Source: CAYONM01 sp964405325 (lineage in GTDB: Bacteria > Planctomycetota > UBA11346). From it: DNA of 16,018 nt. The notes under the pieces were generated by a model that ran no database searches, had not been told where the DNA came from, and saw only the letters and a list, made by a program, of their open reading frames with translations. Positions 7,858 to 14,099 of this stretch are shown here, in pieces; positions within the stretch are counted from its first letter, which is position 1; every line of letters starts with the position of its first letter. Location of the stretch: the NCBI GenBank assembly GCA_964405325.1, contig CAYONM010000066.1:1-16018 (forward strand). The letters are read 5' to 3'. The translations under genes were made by a program, and so were the position numbers.

Positions 7858-7989
7858 AAATAAACGTTACAGATCGCGCAGAGATTTTGTCGCTCCTTCA
7901 AGGCGCGAAGAGTGAGCATATCGGGCATATGTGAGCGATAAGCAACGCAGAAGGGCGGCAAAAGATCAAGCGAAATGTAATGTTTATTT
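7858..7989. repeat. 14-bp inverted repeat pair AAATAAACRTTACA
   Basis: AAATAAACGTTACA at 7858-7871 on the plus strand recurs as AAATAAACATTACA on the minus strand at 7989-7976, a match of 13 of 14. The centre-to-centre distance is about 118 bp. Both lie upstream of the propeller gene's start (7730, minus). Such a pair could be paired operator sites or ends of a small element. No flanking direct repeat was noticed. Confidence 0.55.
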
Positions 7990-8115
7990 TTTGACGGGCC
8001 CTAAACACCGCCGACGAGCCAACGCCGGACCAGGAGCTGCGCCTGCGCATGACTCCGCACCTCTGGAATCCCGGTACCGCCGAAGCATTGCCGTGTAAAA
8101 AGCGTTGATGCGCGC

Positions 8116-8167
8116 GACGGGAGCTGCGAGGGGGTCAAAACCCCCTGTGAGGTCCGAGGGACCCGTC
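8116..8167 (-). terminator. branched inverted-repeat structure just 3' of the peptidase-like gene
   Basis: An outer stem GACGGG (8116-8121) / CCCGTC (8162-8167) encloses a perfect 7-bp hairpin AGGGGGT (8129-8135) / ACCCCCT (8140-8146). A second hairpin GGTCC/GGACC (8151-8155 / 8159-8163) competes with the outer stem. It begins 8 nt after the minus-strand stop codon (8176-8178). No U-run follows, so it may be a factor-dependent terminator or a 3'-end stabiliser. Confidence 0.45.
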
Positions 8168-8175
8168 ATGCCGTC

Positions 8176-10263
8176 TCAACCGGGGCCGTCGGGTTGTGGC
8201 AGCGGCTGGAAGTTAAGCAGGAGGTCGGTGCGAGCATCGAGGGCCTCGACCTGATGCTGTTCCGCCGCCTCGCGATAGCGTTGCGCACCCGCCTGATGCA
8301 CCTCCAGGATGCTGGGGAGCGCTTCGCTCCTCCGCTGCAGGGAAGCACCAAGCACACGTTGCAGCGGCTCCGAATCCTCCGCCGGCAGTACCTCCAGGGC
8401 GCTCACCCAGGCCGCCTTGGGACTGTCGCCGTTGCGTGCCAAGAGCACGACCAGATCGCCCTCGGCGTGGTCGACCGTCCATTCCCAGACCACCGCCTGG
8501 CGCGGCGCCCCGGCCTGCGCGTAGGCGTCGAGGGCACTGCCGACGGCGGTCTCACCGATGCTCACATCCAAGAGCGACTGACCGGCCTCGGAGACCTCGA
8601 AGGCCGCCGTGTGGACCCGGACCGTGTAGCGACCGGCTGCCAACGGAAAGCGGTAATGCAGGGGGTCATTCGACTTGTCGAGCTTGACCTGGGCCTGATA
8701 GAGCGATTCCAGTGGAATGCCGCCCATGCTGTCGGAATGGGTGCTGGTCTTGTAACGGCCGCTGAATCCCCAAGCACCGCTGCTCCAGCCCTGATCGTAC
8801 AACCAGCGGCGGCCGCTGTCATCGATCAGATCGGCATCGTCCGGGATGCGGATATCCGGACCGTTGACCGCGGAAACGGTGGCCCCGCAATTGACCTGGA
8901 TGGCGGCGCGCGCATCGGGCGTCACCACCACCCGCTGATCCTTCCAGTGCACATTGCCGTAGCCGTCTTCCACCACCACCCGCAGCATGTAGGTGTGCGG
9001 CTGCTGGTAGGTGATCCGCGCCGTCTCGCCGTAGGCCAGCACCTGCGGTGGCGCCTTGCCCTGCTGCCAGCCTTGGGGATAGACAGACACTATGCTCGGG
9101 GCGTCGTCAGCATCGGGATCGGTGGCGGTGACGCTGAGGGTCAATTCTTCGCCAACCGCCACCTGCGTGGTGCTGAGCGTCAGGGCGGTGATCTCCGGCG
9201 GTTCGTTGCTGGGGAAGCGTTTGGCGCTCCAGGTGAGGTCGCCGTAGATGCGGGTCTTGATCAGCAGCCCGTTCTCAATGGCGGCCTCGCCATAGCTGCG
9301 GCCATTGTTCATGGCCTCCCGATAGGCCGAGCTGCTCCAAGAATTCGTCACCGAACTGACGATCACCCCGGCATGCGGCGCAAACAGGGCGCGGCTGCTC
9401 ATACCGCCAATGCTCACGACATGGCACGCGCCAATGTCGGCATGCTGATAGCGGGCCGGGGTACTGTAGAAGAAGCCCATGCCGAGGATCTGGGTGGTAG
9501 TGCCACTCTTGTAGCCATGCGCGAGATGCAGCAGATATTCGCCGCTGTCGGCCGTCATGGCACTGGAGGATTTGTGATGGTAGTGGTATTCCGGCCAGAT
9601 GAGGGTGCAGCGCCGCCGCCAATACTCTTCGCGCAACACCTGTTCGCCGGTGTCCTGTTCCGTGAGCAGGATATTGAATTCGCTGGTGGTGGTGGCGGCG
9701 GTCCGGTGTGGCATCCGCAGCTGGCCTGTACGCCAGGCATGCAGGCGGGCGAAGTAGCGCTGGATCAATTCCATCTCATGACCGTATTCCAGGGGCCGAT
9801 CCTTGCCATCACGGGCATCGATGCGCGAAAGCCAGTAGGCGTAGTTCTGGTGGCTGGGATTGGGATCGAAGGGCTCGTTCACACACATCAGACCCTCATC
9901 CCCCCAATCGTACCATTTGCCATCGGCATTGATCGGATCGACGAAACGCCGGGGGATGGGAAAGCGGCCGACCAGGATCACGCCAAAGAGATCATGCTCC
10001 CGCTCCTGCGTCTGCAGCAGGTCGTAGAGCTCGATGATATGCGCATTGCCGTCCATGGTACTGGTCTTGTCGGAAGACCAGATCGCCACCGCCGGCTCGT
10101 AGCCGTCGGCGGTCAGATCCTGGGACCACTGCGCCAGCTGCGGCCGCAACTCCGGCTCCAGGTGTTCCAGCACCACCGCCAGGACGCGGTTGCCGTGCTC
10201 GCCAGCGACGAGCGCGCAGCAGGTGAGGACGAGCAGCAAGGAGGAGATCGTCAGGCGGATCAT
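8176..10263 (-). CDS. exported candidate clan-CD (C25/gingipain-like) cysteine peptidase with PKD-like and malectin-like domains
   Basis: The product has 695 residues with a signal peptide (MIRLTISSLLLVLTCCALVA, cleavage near residue 20). Residues about 25-340 have C25-like traits: NRVLAVVLEHL at the start, FGVILVGRFPIPR (about 93-105), YWLSRIDARDG (143-153), then HLAHG (His249-Gly250) and GAC (Cys280). A His-Gly and, 31 residues later, an Ala-Cys after a short run is the arrangement of clan-CD cysteine peptidases. Residues about 354-450 form a PKD/Ig-like domain (EELTLSVTATDPDAD, YMLRVVVEDGYGN). About 453-627 is malectin-like (AIQVNCG, YRFPLAAGRYTVRVHTAAFE). The last 65 residues are helical and charged, with no sorting signal. 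GGAG six bases upstream supports ATG 10263. The catalytic assignment is inference; a non-enzymatic relative is possible. Confidence 0.8.
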   Translation of the reverse strand: MIRLTISSLLLVLTCCALVAGEHGNRVLAVVLEHLEPELRPQLAQWSQDLTADGYEPAVAIWSSDKTSTMDGNAHIIELYDLLQTQEREHDLFGVILVGRFPIPRRFVDPINADGKWYDWGDEGLMCVNEPFDPNPSHQNYAYWLSRIDARDGKDRPLEYGHEMELIQRYFARLHAWRTGQLRMPHRTAATTTSEFNILLTEQDTGEQVLREEYWRRRCTLIWPEYHYHHKSSSAMTADSGEYLLHLAHGYKSGTTTQILGMGFFYSTPARYQHADIGACHVVSIGGMSSRALFAPHAGVIVSSVTNSWSSSAYREAMNNGRSYGEAAIENGLLIKTRIYGDLTWSAKRFPSNEPPEITALTLSTTQVAVGEELTLSVTATDPDADDAPSIVSVYPQGWQQGKAPPQVLAYGETARITYQQPHTYMLRVVVEDGYGNVHWKDQRVVVTPDARAAIQVNCGATVSAVNGPDIRIPDDADLIDDSGRRWLYDQGWSSGAWGFSGRYKTSTHSDSMGGIPLESLYQAQVKLDKSNDPLHYRFPLAAGRYTVRVHTAAFEVSEAGQSLLDVSIGETAVGSALDAYAQAGAPRQAVVWEWTVDHAEGDLVVLLARNGDSPKAAWVSALEVLPAEDSEPLQRVLGASLQRRSEALPSILEVHQAGAQRYREAAEQHQVEALDARTDLLLNFQPLPQPDGPG

Positions 10264-10396
10264 GGCAGACTCCAGGCAGGGTACCGAAATCGCAAGGATC
10301 TCGGCCTTGGTAGCATACTCAATGCATTTTGATTACCGCAGACAAGAACTGTCGCAACCACCGGCATCCAGGCCTCGGTCGACGTGGCGCCCTTCG

Positions 10397-10558
10397 TGCC
10401 GCTGCCGGTGCGGCATCACAGCCCGACATCGTGCAGGGAGCTCTGGCTCCGTTTCCAGGACAACGGCGCCAACGGTTGACCGAAACGGTCTTCTCCCCGC
10501 TGACCCTACGGGAGGCCATGACAAGTCGGAAGATGAACGGGCCCCGCAGAGGGGGGCC
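10397..10558 (+). ncRNA. candidate structured RNA or leader: serial perfect hairpins
   Basis: Four clear stem-loops follow one another. They are TGCCGC/GCGGCA (10397-10402 / 10410-10415), GGAGC/GCTCC (10437-10441 / 10446-10450), GACCG/CGGTC (10478-10482 / 10486-10490) and GGCCCC/GGGGCC (10540-10545 / 10553-10558, followed by TTCCTC). The ACCG at 10479-10482 could pair instead with CGGT at 10473-10476, giving two mutually exclusive folds. No known riboswitch class was recognised. GC-rich DNA makes short stems common, so this is tentative. Confidence 0.3.
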
Positions 10559-10721
10559 TTCCTCGCCGGCCTGGCCCGAAGCGGTCGGTCGCAGGTAGGT
10601 GGCTGCTGGTCGGGAGGGGAGCAGAGGAGGCCTGGTGGTGTTTGATGCATTCCTGGTGTTGCAGCGCCAAATAGCTGGGGTTCCCGGCGATGGGATTCAG
10701 GCTAATGGCTCATAGATCAAT

Positions 10722-10749
10722 GGTCCACGGTAAGATCATGCCGTGGGCC
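10722..10749 (+). promoter_or_regulatory. inverted repeat directly upstream of the ELWxxDGT start
   Basis: GGTCCACGG (10722-10730) and CCGTGGGCC (10741-10749) pair over nine positions with one G-U if read as RNA, around a 10-nt A/T-rich loop (TAAGATCATG). It ends about 6 nt before the ribosome-binding site of the gene at 10766. It could be an operator or a 5' leader hairpin affecting translation. Confidence 0.5.
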
Positions 10750-10755
10750 GATGCT

Positions 10756-10759
10756 GGAG
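10756..10759 (+). promoter_or_regulatory. ribosome-binding site deciding ATG 10766
   Basis: GGAG is 6 nt upstream of ATG 10766, which begins a typical signal peptide (MRRLISAMTALF). The in-frame ATG at 10751 would put the hairpin 10722-10749 in place of a ribosome-binding site and adds five residues before the basic n-region, so 10766 is preferred. Confidence 0.6.
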
Positions 10760-10765
10760 AATGCG

Positions 10766-13687
10766 ATGCGCCGCTTGATTTCAGCGATGACCGCCCTGTT
10801 CACTGCTGTCGCCAGTATCAGTGCTGCCGAGCCGGTGCTGGTCGCCGATATCAACATCGAAGGCGGCGGGGTGCTGCATCCGACCGTCTATGACGGTCAG
10901 TTGGCCTTTGCCTACAACGGTGGGGAAGAAGGCGAGGAGCTGTGGATCTCCGATGGTACGTCCAGCGGCACTCGCTTGCTGGTGGATGTGGTGCCCGGCG
11001 GTGCCTCATCGGCGCCGGCCGATCTCGTCGCAGTGGGTGCGGATTTCTATTTCACCGCCGATCATCCGCGGCAGGGGCGGCAGCTGTGGATGTATTCCGC
11101 TTCGACCGGGCAGGCGCGCATGGTCAAGGTGATCAACGAGAACGGCTCGGCCAATCCGCATACGCTGGTGCCGTGGCAGGGCGGGTTGTTCTTTTTCGCT
11201 GATGATGGCAGCCATGGCCAGGAACCCTGGTTTACCGATGGCAGCAGCGCTGGAACGCACCTGATTCGTGACATCCGCGCTGGCAGTGCGGGCAGTTCAA
11301 GTGGTCTTCCCACCGGCACCACGGCGATTCTCGGCCCGCATATCTATTTTCTCGCCGACGATGGCAGTACCGGCAAGGAGCTGTGGCGCAGCGATGGCAC
11401 CGCATCAGGGACCACCTTGCACGTTGATTTGGTCAGTGGGAGTGACGACGCCTTCATCTATCCGGGTTTCGCCGCCACCAGTAGCCACTTGTTTTTTGCC
11501 GCCAACCTGAACGGCGCAGCGCGCCTGGTGGCGACCGATGGCGATACCACCGGGCCGCTTGGCACGATTCAGGCCAGCCAGCTGACGGTGCTTGCTGATA
11601 CCTTGTACTTCATGGGGAATGACGGGCCGCGAAATCGCGAGCTGTGGACCAGTGATGGCGAGGGGATCAGCATCGTCCAGAATCTGGTGCCGGATTCCGA
11701 TGGCGAGAACTCCTACGGTATCGGCATTGGCGACCTGGCGCGGGTCGGCGACCGTTTGTTGTTCAGCGCGGACTCGCCAGACCACCTGTACGATCGCGAG
11801 CTCTGGATCAGCGATGGTACGGTGGCCGGTACCGACTTTATGGCGGATATCTGGACCGGTGGTCGCGGCACCCCCAGTGCCCCGCATAATTTTGTGCCGT
11901 TTGATGCCGACCGATTCGCCTTCGTCGCCTCCGAGGGCGCTTCTTTTGATGGCAGGCGTCTGTATCTCGGCCAGCGGGATGGCAGCGCGGTCCAGCGACT
12001 GGGCAGCATGCATCCGGCGGACGAGGGCGTCACCACCGCCAAACTGTTCGGTACCGGCAATGGTGCGGTCTTCGCCATAGTCAGATACAGCGAGACCGAA
12101 AATGAATTATGGGCCAGCACCGGTGGCGCGCCGGTGCGCCTGCTGAGCGCCATGCACGGGGCCTCCAGCAGCGATCCCGACAAGATCACGGCGTTTAATG
12201 GCGAGGTCTATTTTACCGCCACTGCCACCACCAGTGGCGCGGGCAACGACAATCTCTATCGCGCCAGCGTTGGTGCCGGTGCCAGTTTGGTTCGGGATAC
12301 CAATCCCGGCGACGGCCTGTTCGGCGAGAGTCGCGACCTGTTTTTGCACGGCACACCCTATGCTGGCCGACTGTTTTTCATGGGCAGCGATGGCGATGAT
12401 CCCAAGAAAGACGGCCACGGCACCGAGTTGTGGGTCACCGATGGCACCACCGCTGGTACCGAGATGGTTGTGGAACTCGCCACGGGTGCCTCCGGCTCCC
12501 GCTTGGCTGGTAGCGGTCCGCACATGTTCACCGTCCTGGGCGATTCCATGCTGTTCACGGCGGGAATCGACGGTGATCATTTGGACAAGGAATTGTTTAT
12601 CGCCCGTGATGGCGGCGACACCATCGAACTATTGAAGGAGATCAATCCTGGTGGCGGCACCAAGGGCAAATCATTGCCGCGTGAAATGCTGGTGGTTGGC
12701 GACACGGCCTACTTTACCGCCATCGATGGCAGCCATGGCCGCGAATTGTGGAAGACCAACGGCACCACCAGCGGCACCGAGCTGGTGAAGGATATCCATC
12801 CCAGTGGGAGCAGCATGCCCTGGGACCCGTCCGGTCGGCCTGGAGTGGATTTCGGCACCTCGATGGTGGCCATCGACGGCGATATTTTCTTCCCCGCCGA
12901 TGATGGCAGCGGATTCGATCTGTGGACCAGCAATGGTACCGCCGCCGGCACCAGCAAATTGGTGGACCTCGACGATGTCAGCAATCTGGTGGTGATCGGC
13001 GACGACATCGTCTTTGTCGCTACGGACGCCAGTCACGGCGAGGAAATTTGGATCAGCGATGTCACTGGCAGCGCTCGACGGCTCACCGATATCGCGTCCG
13101 GCAGCGATGGGGCCAATCCGCAATATCTCACGGCCTTCGGCGATCAGGTGATTTTCAGTGCTGACGATGGCAGCACCGGTCGGGAACTCTATCTGTTGAA
13201 TGCGGTCAGCGAAGAATTGTTGATGCTGGATATCGATGCCGGCAGCGCTGAAGGGCAACCGGCCGGCTTCGTCCCGGTCAATGGCGTTGTGTGTTTTGTT
13301 GCCGGAGACGAGGACCACGGCCGCGAGCTGTGGCAGACCGACGGCACCCTGGCGGGTACCTACCTGGTCAAAGATCTCAATCTTGGTCACCTTGACAGCG
13401 ACATCGGTTTCAGGGGGCCGAAGAGCGTGGTGGGCGATACCCTCTACTTCAGCGCCGTCACCCCCGCTTTTGGCAAAGAGCTGTGGGCTTATACTCCAGA
13501 CCGCGGGCCGCAGCCGCAGCGCAGCATCACCATCGACCTGCAGCCACGCCCGGTGGATTATGGCGTCGGTATTGATAGTGGGAGCCTGCGGGATCTGCCC
13601 ACCACCTTCGACCTGCTGCGATTCGATGGCAATCATCGCCTGTATTTTGGCAAGAACGCCTTGCAGCCGCTGGGCAGCGACGGCTGA
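10766..13687 (+). CDS. exported ELWxxDGT-repeat protein
   Basis: The product has 973 residues. A signal peptide (MRRLISAMTALFTAVASISA) is followed by about 18 degenerate repeats of roughly 50 residues. The best copies read ELWISDGTSSGT, ELWRSDGTASGT, ELWISDGTVAGT, ELWVTDGTTAGT, ELWKTNGTTSGT and ELWQTDGTLAGT. Each is followed by a strand and a motif like LVKDIHPSG, then a hydrophobic FxADDGSHG-type segment. This is the ELWxxDGT repeat family, predicted to fold as beta-propeller blades and found in large exported proteins of several phyla. Several copies are degenerate (for example QLWMYSASTG, RLYLGQRDG, IWISDVTGS). The C-terminal 60 residues differ (SITIDLQPRPVDYG) and contain no recognised anchor or sorting signal. 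The ligand and function are unknown. It is divergent from the peptidase-like gene and is followed by hairpin element 2. Confidence 0.9.
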   Translation: MRRLISAMTALFTAVASISAAEPVLVADINIEGGGVLHPTVYDGQLAFAYNGGEEGEELWISDGTSSGTRLLVDVVPGGASSAPADLVAVGADFYFTADHPRQGRQLWMYSASTGQARMVKVINENGSANPHTLVPWQGGLFFFADDGSHGQEPWFTDGSSAGTHLIRDIRAGSAGSSSGLPTGTTAILGPHIYFLADDGSTGKELWRSDGTASGTTLHVDLVSGSDDAFIYPGFAATSSHLFFAANLNGAARLVATDGDTTGPLGTIQASQLTVLADTLYFMGNDGPRNRELWTSDGEGISIVQNLVPDSDGENSYGIGIGDLARVGDRLLFSADSPDHLYDRELWISDGTVAGTDFMADIWTGGRGTPSAPHNFVPFDADRFAFVASEGASFDGRRLYLGQRDGSAVQRLGSMHPADEGVTTAKLFGTGNGAVFAIVRYSETENELWASTGGAPVRLLSAMHGASSSDPDKITAFNGEVYFTATATTSGAGNDNLYRASVGAGASLVRDTNPGDGLFGESRDLFLHGTPYAGRLFFMGSDGDDPKKDGHGTELWVTDGTTAGTEMVVELATGASGSRLAGSGPHMFTVLGDSMLFTAGIDGDHLDKELFIARDGGDTIELLKEINPGGGTKGKSLPREMLVVGDTAYFTAIDGSHGRELWKTNGTTSGTELVKDIHPSGSSMPWDPSGRPGVDFGTSMVAIDGDIFFPADDGSGFDLWTSNGTAAGTSKLVDLDDVSNLVVIGDDIVFVATDASHGEEIWISDVTGSARRLTDIASGSDGANPQYLTAFGDQVIFSADDGSTGRELYLLNAVSEELLMLDIDAGSAEGQPAGFVPVNGVVCFVAGDEDHGRELWQTDGTLAGTYLVKDLNLGHLDSDIGFRGPKSVVGDTLYFSAVTPAFGKELWAYTPDRGPQPQRSITIDLQPRPVDYGVGIDSGSLRDLPTTFDLLRFDGNHRLYFGKNALQPLGSDG

Positions 13688-13757
13688 AAAGTGCTCTTCC
13701 CCCTTGGCTCCGGACAGCGGATTTAATATGTCCGTGACGGAAAGCAGACAACGTTAT

Positions 13758-13810
13758 AGAAGCTGAGCTCGCAAAAGCTTCGAGAAGTTGTTTTTGCGAG
13801 CTCAGCTTCT
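13758..13810. repeat. long hairpin element 2 (19-bp perfect arms, 15-nt loop)
   Basis: Arms 13758-13776 and 13792-13810 are perfectly complementary around the loop 13777-13791. It lies 70 nt after the stop of the ELWxxDGT gene. It is related to element 1: both have AGAAGC at one end and GCTTCT at the other, and in gene-sense orientation both loops contain CTTCG and AAGTTGTT. A small inner stem CTTC/GAAG followed by TTGTTTTT could form a weak terminator nested in the larger hairpin. Confidence 0.85.
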
Positions 13811-13816
13811 GGGGTC

Positions 13817-13834
13817 CGAGGGGCTTGCCCCTCG
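13817..13834. terminator. short GC hairpin CGAGGGGC/GCCCCTCG
   Basis: The perfect self-complementary arms 13817-13824 and 13827-13834 leave a two-base centre, so in practice there is a 7-bp stem and a 4-base loop. It follows element 2 by 6 nt. No T-run follows, and its role is uncertain. Confidence 0.45.
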
Positions 13835-13847
13835 ATGTAAGAGCCGA

Positions 13848-13903
13848 AAACCGGGCGCCGACCGATACGATCGAGCCCGTGGGCTCCGGGCGGCGCCCGG
13901 TTT
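13848..13903. terminator. strong branched bidirectional terminator candidate
   Basis: AAACCGGGCGCCG (13848-13860) pairs perfectly over 13 bp with CGGCGCCCGGTTT (13891-13903). Inside lies GAGCCC/GGGCTC (13873-13878 / 13881-13886) and a weaker CGAT/ATCG hairpin (13863-13866 / 13870-13873). TTTGTTTG follows on the plus strand and TTTTC on the minus strand, as expected for a terminator serving the two convergent genes. Confidence 0.65.
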
Positions 13904-14099
13904 GTTTGCTACGGATCATGGTGACGCCGCTGGAGGTGAGGCTTGGCCCTTTATTCGCGCGCTGGAGGCGAGGCATGGCGGGCGAAGCCCCTTTGGGAGC
14001 TGATACGGTCGTGCGCCGGCAGGAGCGGCGAAGGATCACCGTCGTCCTGCCGACGGATCGTCGGTTGGCGCAGCGGAGCATCGGAGCGGTTCGGGGTTT

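Larger units (their letters stand above)
7731..8175. other. spacer between two minus-strand secreted-protein genes
   Basis: This 445-bp stretch holds the 3' end signals of the peptidase-like gene (branched hairpin at 8116-8167) and the presumed promoter region of the propeller gene. It contains A/T-rich islands in otherwise GC-rich DNA, including a 14-bp inverted repeat pair (7858-7871, 7976-7989). On the minus strand TTGCTT and TATGCT lie 19 nt apart within about 7920-7950, a weak sigma-70-like match only. A 61-codon minus-strand frame (7984-8169) starts inside the hairpin and shows no recognisable domain. Confidence 0.6.
10264..10765. other. divergent intergenic region, hairpin-dense
   Basis: This 500-bp spacer separates the minus-strand peptidase-like gene from the plus-strand ELWxxDGT gene and must contain both promoters. 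An A/T-rich island at about 10321-10336 (AATGCATTTTGATTAC) lies near a TATGCT on the minus strand, a possible promoter for the peptidase-like gene. The middle part carries several short perfect hairpins (separate entry). A hairpin lies immediately before the ELWxxDGT start. Open frames here show no recognisable protein. Confidence 0.6.
13688..14099. other. convergent intergenic region with stacked hairpins
   Basis: This 412-bp stretch lies between the ELWxxDGT gene (plus strand) and the partial Ig/nidogen gene (minus strand). It contains hairpin element 2, the CGAGGGGC/GCCCCTCG hairpin, the branched bidirectional terminator, and near 14017-14064 two mutually exclusive stems: CGGCAGGA/TCCTGCCG (14017-14024 / 14045-14052) and CCGACG/CGTCGG (14050-14055 / 14059-14064). 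The second pair lies 3' of the minus-strand gene. No convincing coding sequence was seen. Confidence 0.6.

Noticed and set aside
7984..8169. 61-codon minus-strand gene
   Set aside because: It starts inside the branched hairpin, has no ribosome-binding site and shows Arg/Ala-rich sequence of no recognisable family.
8194..10332. 712-codon plus-strand frame opposite the whole peptidase-like gene
   Set aside because: It mirrors the codon pattern of the real gene, has no signal peptide or ribosome-binding site, and its sequence lacks recognisable domains. Long antisense frames are common in GC-rich coding DNA.
10190..10645. 151-codon plus-strand gene in the divergent spacer
   Set aside because: It begins inside the peptidase-like gene's coding sequence on the opposite strand and shows Arg/Pro/Ser-rich sequence without motifs.
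13740..13815. integron attC site
   Set aside because: The hairpin has a suitable size, but the conserved core ends (GTTRRRY / RYYYAAC) are not at the right positions and no integrase is nearby. The same applies to 5035-5113.
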